Source: Terrisporobacter vanillatitrophus (lineage in GTDB: Bacteria > Bacillota > Clostridia > Peptostreptococcales > Peptostreptococcaceae). Taken from it: 64,000 nucleotides of DNA. The stretch lies in the NCBI RefSeq assembly GCF_051148895.1, contig NZ_CP154625.1, forward strand, positions 1,054,001 to 1,118,000, given 5' to 3'. The translations under genes and the position numbers were made by a program. The first letter of the stretch is position 1, and each line of letters begins with the position of its first letter. Under the pieces are notes generated by a model that was not told the origin of the DNA, ran no database searches, and was given only the letters and a program-made list of their open reading frames with translations. This document shows positions 15,921-25,335 of the stretch, piece by piece.

Positions 15921-17178
15921 GGGCAGTTTTGAGTTAATTGGAGACAAATCCATATCACACAGGGCAATTATGTTTTCTTCTATTTCAAAAGGAAAAAATA
16001 AAATAAGCAACTTCCTTATGGGACAAGATTGTTTATCTACTGTAAAGTGCTTTAGAAAAATGGGTGTAGATATTGAAATAAATAATAATGAAGTGTATGT
16101 AAGTGGAAAAGGTCTAAGAGGATTAAAATCATTAGAAGATAATCTACTTTTAGATGTGGGAAATTCAGGTACAACAATAAGGCTTATGATGGGAATTCTT
16201 GCAGGTCAAAATTTTAAAACTACAATTGTTGGAGATGAGTCCATAGGAAAAAGACCTATGAAAAGAGTTACAGATCCACTAAGACAAATGGGAGCTATTA
16301 TAAGTGGAAAAGAGGATGCAAACTTAACACCTATAACTATAGAAGGTGGAAATTTAACTCATATAAATTATCATATGCCTGTATCTTCAGCTCAAGTAAA
16401 ATCATCATTAATTTTAGCAAGTTTATATGGAGATAATACAAGTTTTATTCATGAAAAAGTGAGAAGTAGAAATCACACAGAAATAATGCTTAAATCTTTT
16501 GGAGCAGATATTGAAGTAAATGACTTAAATATAAAAATAAATCCTGTGGAAGAATTATTTAATAAAGATATTTATGTACCAGGAGACATATCTTCGGCGG
16601 CGTTTATAATGGTAGGAGCTTTAATAAGTGAAAACTCAGAAGTATTAATAAGAAATGTAGGTTTAAATGATACAAGAGTGGGAATTATAGAAGTGATAAA
16701 AAGAATGAATGGAAATATTGAAGTAGTATATGAAGAGGAAATATGTGGTGAAAAAGTTGGAAATATTTTAGTTAAATACAGTCCTCATTTAATAGGAACT
16801 ACCATAGATAAAGAATTAATTCCAACATTAATAGACGAAATTCCCATAATTGCAGTTTTAGCAACTAGAGCAGAAGGAGATACTATTATAAAAGATGCAT
16901 CAGAATTAAAAGTAAAAGAAAGTAATAGAATAAAATCTGTTGTGAACAATCTAAACTTAATAGGAGCTAAAGCTATTGAGTTAGAAGATGGAATGATAAT
17001 AAAAGGAAAAACTTCTTTACAAGGTGGTAAAATACAAACGTTTAATGATCACAGAATAGCCATGTCATTTTCCATTGCAAATTTAATTAGTAATAATGAA
17101 ATTATTTTAGATAGTGACAAATGTATTGATATTTCTTTTCCAGGTTACTTCGATTTGTTGAAGAATTTATCAAAATAA
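15913..17178 (+). CDS. aroA: 3-phosphoshikimate 1-carboxyvinyltransferase (EPSP synthase)
   Basis: Transfers enolpyruvyl from PEP to shikimate-3-phosphate. Seen: GDKSISHRAIMF (residues ~10-21), LDVGNSGTTIRLMMG (PEP/S3P loop), VSSAQVKSSLILA, DEIPIIAVLAT (catalytic Asp), KESNRIKSV and the C-terminal DHRIAMSFSI. The N-terminus is short: the first SISHRA motif comes ~10 residues from the start against ~20 in many homologues, so an earlier start was considered, but the aroB overlap and the AAGGAG ribosome-binding site at 15900-15905 favour 15913. Final gene of the operon. No obvious terminator was found directly after it. Confidence 0.94.
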   Translation: MLKGSFELIGDKSISHRAIMFSSISKGKNKISNFLMGQDCLSTVKCFRKMGVDIEINNNEVYVSGKGLRGLKSLEDNLLLDVGNSGTTIRLMMGILAGQNFKTTIVGDESIGKRPMKRVTDPLRQMGAIISGKEDANLTPITIEGGNLTHINYHMPVSSAQVKSSLILASLYGDNTSFIHEKVRSRNHTEIMLKSFGADIEVNDLNIKINPVEELFNKDIYVPGDISSAAFIMVGALISENSEVLIRNVGLNDTRVGIIEVIKRMNGNIEVVYEEEICGEKVGNILVKYSPHLIGTTIDKELIPTLIDEIPIIAVLATRAEGDTIIKDASELKVKESNRIKSVVNNLNLIGAKAIELEDGMIIKGKTSLQGGKIQTFNDHRIAMSFSIANLISNNEIILDSDKCIDISFPGYFDLLKNLSK

Positions 17179-17188
17179 TCAATATGGT

Positions 17189-17217
17189 TTGATTTTACGT
17201 AGGAATTTATGTATAAT
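17189..17217 (+). promoter_or_regulatory. Strong sigma-A promoter of pduL
   Basis: TTGATT (17189-17194), 17-bp spacer, TATAAT (17212-17217). The predicted leader is ~55 nt to the pduL ATG, which has a TGGGAGG ribosome-binding site. Confidence 0.7.
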
Positions 17218-17279
17218 TGAATTGCAGATAATAATTAGAAATAATTATATACAAGAAAATTTTTGGGAGGTTATATTTC

Positions 17280-17843
17280 ATGAAATTACCAATAGCATTA
17301 TCAAATAAACATATACATTTAAGCCAAGCTGATGTTGAAACTTTATTCGGAGCAGGATATGAATTAACTCATAAAAAGGATTTATCTCAACCAGGACAAT
17401 ACGCTTGTGAAGAAATGGTAGAAGTAGTAGGACTAAAAGGATCAACTAAAATGAGAGTTTTAGGACCAACAAGACCAGAATCTCAAGTAGAAGTATCTTT
17501 AGCAGATGCTAGAGGATTAGGTTTAGCTGTTCCAGTTAGACAATCAGGAGATGTTGAAGGAACTCCAGGATGTAAATTAGTAGGACCAAAAGGTGAAGTT
17601 GAATTAGGAAGAGGAGTTATTGTAGCTTCTAGACATATACATATGAGCTTAGAAGATGCTGAAAAATTCGGAGTTAAAGATAAAGATATAGTTTCAGTTC
17701 AAACTCAAGGAGAAAGAGCACTTTTATTCAACAACGTATTAGTTAGAGCTAATGCTTCTTTCGCATTAGAAATGCACGTTGACTTAGAAGAAGGAAATGC
17801 TGCAGGAGTTAAAAACGGAGAATTAGTAGAATTAGTGAAATAA
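17280..17843 (+). CDS. pduL: PduL-type phosphate acyltransferase (phosphotransacetylase)
   Basis: 187 aa with the metal-binding His motifs of PduL: LSNKHIHLS (residues 7-15), ASRHIHMSLEDA (about 118-129) and LEMHVDLEEGNA (about 163-174). Converts acyl-CoA plus phosphate to acyl-phosphate. Unlike microcompartment PduL, it has no N-terminal encapsulation-peptide extension, and no shell-protein gene is nearby. A housekeeping acetyl-CoA to acetyl-phosphate role is therefore likely; PFOR (nifJ), an acetyl-CoA source, lies 1.5 kb downstream. Codon use looks like that of a highly expressed gene. Own promoter and terminator. Confidence 0.9.
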   Translation: MKLPIALSNKHIHLSQADVETLFGAGYELTHKKDLSQPGQYACEEMVEVVGLKGSTKMRVLGPTRPESQVEVSLADARGLGLAVPVRQSGDVEGTPGCKLVGPKGEVELGRGVIVASRHIHMSLEDAEKFGVKDKDIVSVQTQGERALLFNNVLVRANASFALEMHVDLEEGNAAGVKNGELVELVK

Positions 17844-17864
17844 TTATCAAATATTAAATAATGA

Positions 17865-17898
17865 AAAAGGTATGTATTTTTATACATATCTTTTTTTT
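17865..17898 (+). terminator. Intrinsic terminator after pduL
   Basis: AAAGGTATGTA pairs with TACATATCTTT (one G-U), followed by a long T-run. Confidence 0.7.
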
Positions 17899-18069
17899 AT
17901 TAATAAAAATAAAATTTTATTTTTATAAAATATTTAGATATAAAATTGTTTAAACTAATTAAAATGAATAGTCGTTAAAATTAAATTCAATATTTTTATA
18001 TTTAACCTGTAAAATATTTTTAAAAATTAAATAATTAAACAGCGAAACGATTTCATTTTACTCTAAATA

Positions 18070-18173
18070 CTTTATTTTCATTTATTGTGAAAAACATACC
18101 TTCTTTTTTAAAGAAAAAAATAATTATATGTAAATATAATTATGAAAATAAAGGAAACTCTTCTTTAAAAAAG
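18070..18173. repeat. Interleaved inverted repeats in the pduL-deoC intergenic region
   Basis: Three perfect inverted pairs in ~100 bp of non-coding DNA: CTTTATTTTCAT (18070-18081) with ATGAAAATAAAG (18142-18153); CTTTTTTAAAGAA (18103-18115) with TTCTTTAAAAAAG (18161-18173); and ATAATTATAT (18120-18129) with ATATAATTAT (18134-18143). The first two pairs interleave (A-B-A'-B'), so they cannot both form without a pseudoknot. No ORF of note lies in the wider intergenic stretch 17,899-18,293. The extreme AT content tempers the claim. Confidence 0.4.
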
Positions 18174-18221
18174 GAATTATATGTGCTAACATAATAATGA
18201 AAGTATATTTATTAACAGCAA

Positions 18222-18259
18222 AATACATGGTAATGGAATAATACATATTTACCATGTAT
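18222..18259. promoter_or_regulatory. Inverted repeat upstream of deoC, possible operator or hairpin
   Basis: ATACATGGTAA (18222-18232) and TTACCATGTAT (18249-18259) are perfect 11-bp inverted copies, centred ~55 bp before the deoC start. They could be a repressor operator (deo genes are often under DeoR/CytR-type control) or a leader hairpin. Confidence 0.45.
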
Positions 18260-18293
18260 ATAGGAAATATTACATAATATATAAAGGAGTTAT

Positions 18294-18974
18294 ATGATAA
18301 TGAAACAAAATATTGCTAATATGATTGATCACACAGTACTTAAAGCTTTTTCAAGCAAAGAAGATGTTATAAAGGTTTGTAAAGAAGCTAAAGAACATGG
18401 ATTCTTTTCGGTTTGTATAAACCCAACACATATAGAACTTGCTAAGAAAGAATTAGAAGGAAGTAAAGTAAAAGTTTGTACAGTAATAGGCTTCCCTTTA
18501 GGTGCAAATACTAGTGAAGTAAAAGCTTTCGAGACGAAAGATGCTATAGCAAAAGGTGCTCATGAAGTAGATATGGTTATAAATATAGGTGCATTAAAAG
18601 ACAAAAACTATGATCTAGTTTATAAAGATATCAAAGCAGTAGTAGATGCAGCTAATAAAGAAGCATTAGTAAAAGTAATAATAGAGACTTGCTATTTAAC
18701 TGATGAGGAAAAGAAAATAGCATGTGAGTTATCAGTTAAAGCTGGAACAGATTATGTTAAAACATCAACTGGATTTGGAACTGGCGGATCAACTCCTGAA
18801 GATATAAAATTAATGAGAGATGTAGTTGGACCAAATGTTGGTGTTAAAGCATCTGGAGGCGTTAGAACTACAGAAGACGCTATGAAAGTTATAGATGCTG
18901 GAGCGTCTAGAATAGGAGCGAGTGCTTCTATATCTATAGCTACTGGAGAAAAAACAGATACTATAGGATACTAA
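18294..18974 (+). CDS. deoC: Deoxyribose-phosphate aldolase
   Basis: Cleaves 2-deoxyribose-5-phosphate to acetaldehyde and glyceraldehyde-3-phosphate in nucleoside catabolism. Seen: NMIDHTVLKAF (residues 9-19), VCTVIGFPLGANTSEVKAFE, EVDMVINIGALK (Asp of the relay), the Schiff-base Lys156 in YVKTSTGFGTGG and Lys185 in GVKASGGVRT. Length 226 aa is typical. Two ATGs at 18294 and 18300 fall near AAGGAG; 18294 was kept although the spacing (4 nt) is tight. No other deo gene is adjacent; it stands alone behind an 11-bp inverted repeat. Confidence 0.95.
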   Translation: MIMKQNIANMIDHTVLKAFSSKEDVIKVCKEAKEHGFFSVCINPTHIELAKKELEGSKVKVCTVIGFPLGANTSEVKAFETKDAIAKGAHEVDMVINIGALKDKNYDLVYKDIKAVVDAANKEALVKVIIETCYLTDEEKKIACELSVKAGTDYVKTSTGFGTGGSTPEDIKLMRDVVGPNVGVKASGGVRTTEDAMKVIDAGASRIGASASISIATGEKTDTIGY

Positions 18975-19345
18975 AACGATTAGCTAGAGTTTATCTATTA
19001 ACAAAACATTAAAGGTATATGACAATAATTAAAGCTAAAAGTATGTTATCAGGAAATTTTAACCAATAAAAAATAATATGATTTAATTTGTTATTTTATG
19101 GGTAATGTATTAAATGTGACTTTAAAAAAATAATTTTGTGTTAAAAATTATTTTTTTATTTTGAATTTTAAAAATTGTCAGAATTATGAAGGACTTTAGA
19201 TTATTATGCAGAATATTGTTAATAAATGTAAAAAGTGTTTTATAAAACAGACTAGTACTTATAGAGTTGATACAATTAATAGTTTTATAAACATATAAAT
19301 ATAAATTGTATAGCATTTAGGGTAAAATTAAGGAGGAAACATAAA
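18975..19345 (+). other. Intergenic leader of nifJ (371 bp), no gene seen
   Basis: A long AT-rich non-coding stretch before the PFOR gene. No ORF with a plausible ribosome-binding site and no recognisable riboswitch were seen. A TTGTTA at ~19,215 and a TTGATA at 19267 could be -35 elements, but no -10 at proper spacing stands out. A strong AAGGAGG ribosome-binding site precedes nifJ. Confidence 0.5.
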
Positions 19346-22300
19346 ATGGCTAAATTTATGAAAACAGTTGATGGAAATACAGCTGCTGCTCATGTTGCGT
19401 ATGCATTTACAGAAGTTGCTGCTATATATCCAATAACACCATCATCAACTATGGCTGAATTAGTTGACGAATGGGCATCTCAAGGAAGAAAAAACGTCTT
19501 TGGACAAAAAGTAAAGGTAGTTGAAATGCAATCTGAAGCAGGAGCTGCTGGAGCATTCCACGGTTCATTACAAGGTGGAGCTTTAACTTCAACATTTACT
19601 GCTTCTCAAGGCTTATTATTAATGATACCAAATATGTATAAATGTGCTGGTGAATTATTACCAGGAGTATTCCATGTTACTGCTCGTGCACTAGCATCTC
19701 AAGCGTTATCAATATTTGGAGATCATCAAGACGTTATGGCTGCAAGACAAACAGGCGTTGTTATGCTTGCTTCTGGTTCAGTTCAAGAAGTTGCTGATAT
19801 AGCTCCAGTTGCGCATATGTCTGCAATAGAAGGTTCTTTACCATTCTTACATTTCTTTGATGGATTTAGAACTTCACATGAAATTCAAAAAGTTGAATTA
19901 ATGGATAATGAAGAGTATGAACAATTATTAGACAAAGATGCTGTTCAAGCATTTAGAGATAAAGCATTATCTCCAAATCACCCTGTAACTAGAGGTACAG
20001 CTCAAAACCCTGATATATACTTCCAAACAAGAGAAATTTCAAACAAATACTATAATGATATAGTAGGAATAGTTGAAAAAAATATGGCAAGAATGAGCGA
20101 AATAACAGGAAGAAAACATAGCTTATTTGATTACTATGGAGCAGAAGATGCTAAACATGTAGTTGTTGCTATGGGTTCTGTTACAGAAGCTTTAGAAGAA
20201 ACTATAGATTTCTTAAATGCTAAAGGTGAAAAACTTGGTATGATAAAAGTTCACTTATTCAGACCATTCTCAGCTGAACATTTCTTAGCAGCAATGCCGA
20301 GTACTGTTGAAAGAGTATGTGTTCTTGATAGAACTAAAGAACCAGGTGCTCCAGGTGAACCATTATACTTAGACGTAGTAAATATACTTGCTAAATCGGA
20401 TATATCTCCATTAGTAGTAGGTGGAAGATACGGACTTGGATCAAAAGATACAACTCCAACTGATTTACATGCAGTATTTGAAAACTTAAATACAGAAGAA
20501 CCTAAAAATGGATTTACTATAGGTATAGTAGATGATGTAACAAATACATCTTTACCAAAAGCAGAACCAATTAAAATAAAAGCTCCAGGAACAGTTAGAT
20601 GTAAATTCTGGGGATTAGGATCAGATGGTACTGTTGGTGCTAATAAACAAGCAATAAAAATAATAGGTGACCACACTGATAAATATGCTCAAGCATACTT
20701 TGACTATGATTCTAAAAAATCTGGTGGTATAACAATGTCTCACTTAAGATTTGGTGATACTCCAATCAGATCTACATATCTTTTAGATGAATCTGATTAC
20801 ATTGCTTGTCATAACCAATCATATGTATTTAAATATGATTTATTAAAAGGACTTAGAAAAGGTGGTACATTCGTACTTAACACTATATGGGATCAAGAAG
20901 GCTTAGAAGCTCATCTTCCTGCAGAAATGAAAAAATATATAGCAGAAAATGAAATAGAATTCTATACAATAAATGCTGTTAAAATAGGTCAAGAAATAGG
21001 TCTTGGAAATAGAATAAACATGATATGTCAATCTGCATTCTTTAAATTAGCTGATATAATACCAGTTGATGATGCTGTTAAATATCTAAAGGATTCTATA
21101 GTAAAGGCTTATGGTAAAAAAGGTGAAAAAATAGTTAACATGAACTACCAAGCTGTTGATGCAGGTATAAACTCATTAGTTAAAGTAGAGGTTCCAGCTT
21201 CTTGGGCAAATGCTACTGATGATGAAGCAGCAACAACTTGTGAAGAACCTGCTTTCATAAAAGATATATTAAGACCAATGAGTGCACAAAAAGGTAATGA
21301 TTTACCAGTAAGTACATTCTTAGGATATGAAGATGGTACATTCCCATGTGGTACTGCAGCTTATGAAAAACGTGGTATAGCTGTAAATGTCCCAGAATGG
21401 ATTACAGAAAACTGTATACAATGTAATAGATGTTCATTCATATGTCCTCATGCTTGTATAAGACCAGTTCTTGTAACAGAAGAAGAATTAGCTAATGCTC
21501 CAGAGGCATTCAAAACTAAGAAAGCTACAGGTAAAGGACTTGAAGGATTACAATACAGAATACAAGTATCTCCAATGGACTGTACAGGATGTGGAAACTG
21601 TGCTGATGTATGTCCAGCTAAAGAAAAAGCTTTAGTTATGAAACCTCTTGATACTCAAGAAGTAGAAGTTGAAAATTGGGCTTATGCAGTTGATACTGAT
21701 AAAGTTGCACCAAAAGGTGATGTAATGAACGTAAACTCTGTTAAAGGTTCTCAATTTAGACAACCATTAATGGAATTCTCAGGAGCTTGTGCTGGATGTG
21801 GTGAAACTGCATACATCAAACTAGTAACTCAATTATTTGGAGATAGAATGATGATATCTAATGCTACTGGATGTTCTTCTATTTGGGGAGGATCTGCTCC
21901 ATCAACTCCATATACTTGCAACCACGAAGGTAAAGGTCCATCTTGGGCAAACTCATTATTCGAGGATAATGCTGAGTATGGATTAGGTATGCATTTAGCT
22001 GTTGAACAAATAAGAGCTAAATTAATTGAAGATATACAAATACTTGCTGCTAATCCTTGCTGTGAAGAAGGTGGAACAGTATTTAATAACTGGTTAGAAG
22101 CTAAAGATAACAGTGAAGCTTCTGTTGTAGCAAGCAAAGCTGTTGTTGAATTAATAAATAAAGCTGAACCAAAAGATGAAGAAACTAAAGCATTAATCGA
22201 ATCTGTTAAATCAAGACAAGATTACTTAGCTAAGAGATCTCAATGGATACTTGGTGGAGACGGTTGGGCTTATGATATAGGATACGGCGGACTTGATCAT

Positions 22301-22879
22301 GTTCTTGCATCAGGAGAAAATGTAAATGTTCTTGTATTCGATACAGAAATTTACTCAAATACTGGTGGTCAATCTTCTAAATCTACTCCAATTGCTGCTA
22401 TGGCTAAATTTGCTGCTTCTGGTAAGAGATCTAGAAAGAAAGACCTTGGTATGATGGCTATGAGTTATGGAAATGTATACGTTGCTCAAGTTGCTATAGG
22501 TGCTGATTACAATCAATTTGTTAAAGCAGTTGTAGAAGCAGAAGCTTATGATGGTCCATCTCTAATCATATGTTATGCTCCATGTATATCTCATGGATTA
22601 AAAGAAGGTATGGGAAGAAGTGTAGCTAACGAAGAACAAGCTGTTAAAGCTGGATACTGGCATTTATACAGACATAACCCAACTCTTAGAGCTGAAGGTA
22701 AGAATCCATTCTCACTTGACTCTAAAGAGCCAACAGAAAGCTTCAGAGATTTCTTAATGAAACAAGTAAGATATTCTGCTATAGCTAAACAATTCCCAGA
22801 AGAAGCAGAACAATTATTCACAATGGCTGAAGAATCTGCTAAAGATAGATTAGATAGCTACAAAAGATTAGCTGACTAA
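19346..22879 (+). CDS. nifJ: Pyruvate:ferredoxin (flavodoxin) oxidoreductase
   Basis: Single-chain homodimeric PFOR, 1177 aa, full length. Oxidises pyruvate plus CoA to acetyl-CoA and CO2, reducing ferredoxin. N-terminal domain: TVDGNTAAAHVAYAFTEVAAIYPITPSS. Two [4Fe-4S] motifs of the ferredoxin domain lie at ~690-708 (CIQCNRCSFICPHAC) and ~747-760 (CTGCGNCADVCP). The proximal-cluster Cys lie in GACAGCGET, and the TPP site in GGDGWAYDIGYGGLDHV...DTEIYSNTGGQ (about 971-1010). Codon choice suggests high expression. Central catabolic enzyme of clostridia; orphan pduL upstream could take its acetyl-CoA to acetyl-phosphate. Confidence 0.97.
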   Translation: MAKFMKTVDGNTAAAHVAYAFTEVAAIYPITPSSTMAELVDEWASQGRKNVFGQKVKVVEMQSEAGAAGAFHGSLQGGALTSTFTASQGLLLMIPNMYKCAGELLPGVFHVTARALASQALSIFGDHQDVMAARQTGVVMLASGSVQEVADIAPVAHMSAIEGSLPFLHFFDGFRTSHEIQKVELMDNEEYEQLLDKDAVQAFRDKALSPNHPVTRGTAQNPDIYFQTREISNKYYNDIVGIVEKNMARMSEITGRKHSLFDYYGAEDAKHVVVAMGSVTEALEETIDFLNAKGEKLGMIKVHLFRPFSAEHFLAAMPSTVERVCVLDRTKEPGAPGEPLYLDVVNILAKSDISPLVVGGRYGLGSKDTTPTDLHAVFENLNTEEPKNGFTIGIVDDVTNTSLPKAEPIKIKAPGTVRCKFWGLGSDGTVGANKQAIKIIGDHTDKYAQAYFDYDSKKSGGITMSHLRFGDTPIRSTYLLDESDYIACHNQSYVFKYDLLKGLRKGGTFVLNTIWDQEGLEAHLPAEMKKYIAENEIEFYTINAVKIGQEIGLGNRINMICQSAFFKLADIIPVDDAVKYLKDSIVKAYGKKGEKIVNMNYQAVDAGINSLVKVEVPASWANATDDEAATTCEEPAFIKDILRPMSAQKGNDLPVSTFLGYEDGTFPCGTAAYEKRGIAVNVPEWITENCIQCNRCSFICPHACIRPVLVTEEELANAPEAFKTKKATGKGLEGLQYRIQVSPMDCTGCGNCADVCPAKEKALVMKPLDTQEVEVENWAYAVDTDKVAPKGDVMNVNSVKGSQFRQPLMEFSGACAGCGETAYIKLVTQLFGDRMMISNATGCSSIWGGSAPSTPYTCNHEGKGPSWANSLFEDNAEYGLGMHLAVEQIRAKLIEDIQILAANPCCEEGGTVFNNWLEAKDNSEASVVASKAVVELINKAEPKDEETKALIESVKSRQDYLAKRSQWILGGDGWAYDIGYGGLDHVLASGENVNVLVFDTEIYSNTGGQSSKSTPIAAMAKFAASGKRSRKKDLGMMAMSYGNVYVAQVAIGADYNQFVKAVVEAEAYDGPSLIICYAPCISHGLKEGMGRSVANEEQAVKAGYWHLYRHNPTLRAEGKNPFSLDSKEPTESFRDFLMKQVRYSAIAKQFPEEAEQLFTMAEESAKDRLDSYKRLAD

Positions 22880-22913
22880 TATGAATTTAAAATTTAATTA
22901 ATTAGTATAAAAG

Positions 22914-22946
22914 AAATGGTGGATTATTTTAATCCACCATTTTTGT
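22914..22946 (+). terminator. Intrinsic terminator after nifJ
   Basis: AAATGGTGGATT / AATCCACCATTT hairpin with a short loop and trailing T's. Confidence 0.88.
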
Positions 22947-23055
22947 TGAAAATTATTAAAAAGTAAATTTATAAATTTTAAATAATACAATATTGTAAGA
23001 TTATACAAATAAAAACTAACATGTAATATACTTAATAGTAAAAGGAGGAGAAAAT

Positions 23056-23880
23056 ATGTGGATAAGAAGTGAACTGAAAGAACGAGGAAAAGTTACATTT
23101 AAAAAGTTTTACTGGAAAGCAGTGCTAGTATGCTTTATATGTTTATTATTAAGTGGAGGTTTAGGAAGTGGAGTTGGTAGCAGAGTAAGTGATGCTTACG
23201 ATTCATTTATGTATAACGATTATAATTATATAGATGATTACGATTATGGCAATGATGAATATTATAATGATGAAGATTTAGATCAAGAAATATCAGATCC
23301 TTTTAATATAGTGGAGGGAATTTTTGCAAGTGGGTTCTTTTTATTGTTTATAGGTATATTTATACTTCTTTTTATTATATCATTTATTATTAAGTTACTA
23401 ATTGTTTATCCAATAGAAATAGGTAAAAATAATTTCTTTATGGGAATCAGAGAAGAAGAAAAGACCTTAGATAGCTTAATTTTTATTTATAAAAGTGGTC
23501 AACTTAAAAATACAATATTTACCATGTTTATGAAAGGTTTATTCCAATTTTTATGGTCATTGTTGTTAATAATTCCGGGAATAATAAAATCTTATGAATA
23601 TAGAATGATACCATATATATTATGTGAAAATCCAGATATAAGCAGACAAAGGGCTTTTGAAATAAGTAAAAGAATGATGAAGGGTAATAAGTGGGATACT
23701 TTTGTATTGGATTTATCTTTCTTAGGATGGGAGATATTATCAGGTATTACTATAGGTATACTTGGTATTTTTTATGTTAATCCTTATGTGCAAAGTACAA
23801 ATGCGGAATTATATGCTTACCTTAGAGAAGATGCTCTTAAAAATGGGTATGTTAGTAGTAGTGAATTAATAGGATTTTAA
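23056..23880 (+). CDS. DUF975 family membrane protein
   Basis: 274 aa. The N-terminal RSELKERGKVTFKKFYWKAVLVCFICLLL is the DUF975 signature (a charged helix leading into the first membrane segment). Hydrophobic segments follow at ~95-120, ~155-180 and ~220-245, with a family-typical motif VYPIEIGKNNFFMGIRE. An unusual Asp/Tyr/Asn-rich loop (residues ~49-80, rich in YND and DY) sits between the first and second membrane segments. Function unknown in the family. It is four bases from the ATPase ORF region downstream, suggesting co-transcription. Confidence 0.82.
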   Translation: MWIRSELKERGKVTFKKFYWKAVLVCFICLLLSGGLGSGVGSRVSDAYDSFMYNDYNYIDDYDYGNDEYYNDEDLDQEISDPFNIVEGIFASGFFLLFIGIFILLFIISFIIKLLIVYPIEIGKNNFFMGIREEEKTLDSLIFIYKSGQLKNTIFTMFMKGLFQFLWSLLLIIPGIIKSYEYRMIPYILCENPDISRQRAFEISKRMMKGNKWDTFVLDLSFLGWEILSGITIGILGIFYVNPYVQSTNAELYAYLREDALKNGYVSSSELIGF

Positions 23881-23902
23881 TATATTGAAAGGCAAATGTA
23901 AA

Positions 23903-24661
23903 ATGGAAGAAATCAATTATAATACTTTTATTAGAGAAGTGAAAATCAATAAAGAAAAGATAGAAAATATTAATGAGTATCCTTTTTCTTTGCCTATAAT
24001 AAAGCATTTTGAAAAATTAAAAATGCACCCAAAAGTGACTTTTATTGTAGGAGAAAATGGTAGTGGAAAATCAACCTTATTGGAAGCTATAGCTGTAGCA
24101 TATGGATTTAACCCAGAAGGTGGTACCAAGAACTTTAATTTTTCTACAAGAAATAGTCATTCCATACTTTATAAATATATTACCTTAGTAAAAGGAATAA
24201 AAATTCCAAAAGATGGATTTTTCTTAAGAGCGGAGTCTATGTATAACTTAGCTACTAATATAGATGAGCTAGATAGTACTATTGGAGCAGGGGCTAGGAT
24301 CATTGATTCATATGGAGGAACATCTCTTCATGATCAATCTCATGGAGAATCATTTTTTTCTGTAATGTTAAATAGGTTTTCTAGAAATGGCATATACATC
24401 CTTGATGAGCCAGAAGCAGCTCTGTCTCCATCTAGACAAATGTCAATGCTTACTAGAATAAATGAATTGGTAAAAGCAAATTGTCAATTTATTATAAGTA
24501 CTCATTCACCCATACTTATGACTTATCCAGATTCTACAATATATGAAATTAAAGATAACAAAATTAGAGAAGTAAATGTGGAAGAAACGGATCATTTTCA
24601 AATAACAAAATCATTTTTGAATAATAAAGAAAAGTTTTTAAATATTTTATTGAATGATTAA
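23903..24661 (+). CDS. AAA/ABC-like ATPase of the SMC-type predicted ATPase group
   Basis: 252 aa from the ATG at 23903 (a TTG at 23885 is possible; AAAGG ten bases before 23903 fits better). Walker A FIVGENGSGKSTLLEAIA, signature-like DQSHGESFF, Walker B GIYILDEPEAALSPSRQ and H-loop FIISTHSPIL show an ABC-type nucleotide-binding domain without a coiled coil. Such stand-alone ATPases are widespread; their target is generally unknown. It directly follows the DUF975 gene. No nuclease or partner typical of a defence system is next to it. Ended by a terminator. Confidence 0.8.
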   Translation: MEEINYNTFIREVKINKEKIENINEYPFSLPIIKHFEKLKMHPKVTFIVGENGSGKSTLLEAIAVAYGFNPEGGTKNFNFSTRNSHSILYKYITLVKGIKIPKDGFFLRAESMYNLATNIDELDSTIGAGARIIDSYGGTSLHDQSHGESFFSVMLNRFSRNGIYILDEPEAALSPSRQMSMLTRINELVKANCQFIISTHSPILMTYPDSTIYEIKDNKIREVNVEETDHFQITKSFLNNKEKFLNILLND

Positions 24662-24682
24662 GATTAAATATATATTAAAATG

Positions 24683-24715
24683 ACAACTATATCAAATGAT
24701 ATAGTTGTTATTTTT
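24683..24715 (+). terminator. Intrinsic terminator after ATPase gene
   Basis: ACAACTATATC / GATATAGTTGT hairpin then TATTTTTG. Confidence 0.75.
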
Positions 24716-24774
24716 GTTGCGGATATATTATATTCTCATTCCTAATATCATTCCTATAAAGTAAAGAATTATAA

Positions 24775-25335
24775 TTAAAATTTTATTCCGTCATGCACTA
24801 ATGTTTCTAATGGATAATTATTATCATAAAGATAAGTAAATATTTGAGTATATTTTTTAAAAATTTCAAATTTATTACTGCAAAGTTCAACATGGTGGTA
24901 AACTTTCCAACAACCACAAATTTTAAAATTATTTCCTTTATATTTAATAAAATCTTTTACATCATTTAAAGGATAACCTAGAAAAACACCAACTTCATGA
25001 GGTGTTTTATGAAAAAGTTCAAATCTATATTTCAAGTGTGAGATATAATCTTTTGTATTAATACTTTCATATCCATAAGTACTTAAAAAGTCTATAACAT
25101 TTTTGTTTTTTAAATCATTAAGAAGCATTTTTGATCTATAAAGATAAATTAAATCATATTTATCGCAAGTATAAATAATATCTAAATACACATCTAAAGA
25201 ATTTAAAAGAAGATTATAATTTCCAACTTCAATATTTAGATTTAATTTATTATTTTTATAAATTTTGAATAAGCTACCTGTTTTTACTCCAGCTAAAGTA
25301 GGTGAAGCATATTTTATTAATAATTTATCTATCAT
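24775..25335 (-). CDS. DUF3793 family protein
   Basis: 186 aa. The signature near the C-terminus, HEVGVFLGYPLNDVKDFIKYKGNNFKICGCWKVY, matches DUF3793 as I know it. The ATG at 25335 was chosen over the one at 25344 because AAGGA sits nine bases before it and would overlap the earlier one. Function unknown. It is divergent from a DUF2325 gene, with a Fur-box palindrome between them. An iron- or metal-responsive role is a contextual inference. Confidence 0.78.
   Translation of the reverse strand: MIDKLLIKYASPTLAGVKTGSLFKIYKNNKLNLNIEVGNYNLLLNSLDVYLDIIYTCDKYDLIYLYRSKMLLNDLKNKNVIDFLSTYGYESINTKDYISHLKYRFELFHKTPHEVGVFLGYPLNDVKDFIKYKGNNFKICGCWKVYHHVELCSNKFEIFKKYTQIFTYLYDNNYPLETLVHDGIKF

Noticed and set aside
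19210..19232. Rex-type operator before nifJ (TTGTTAATAAATGTAAAA)
   Set aside because: Only the left half-site fits TTGTTAA; the right half matches 4 of 7 bases, which is expected by chance in such AT-rich DNA.
23056..24661. DUF975-ATPase pair as a defence system
   Set aside because: Stand-alone ABC-like ATPases and DUF975 proteins are common housekeeping-context genes; no nuclease, toxin or other effector is adjacent.
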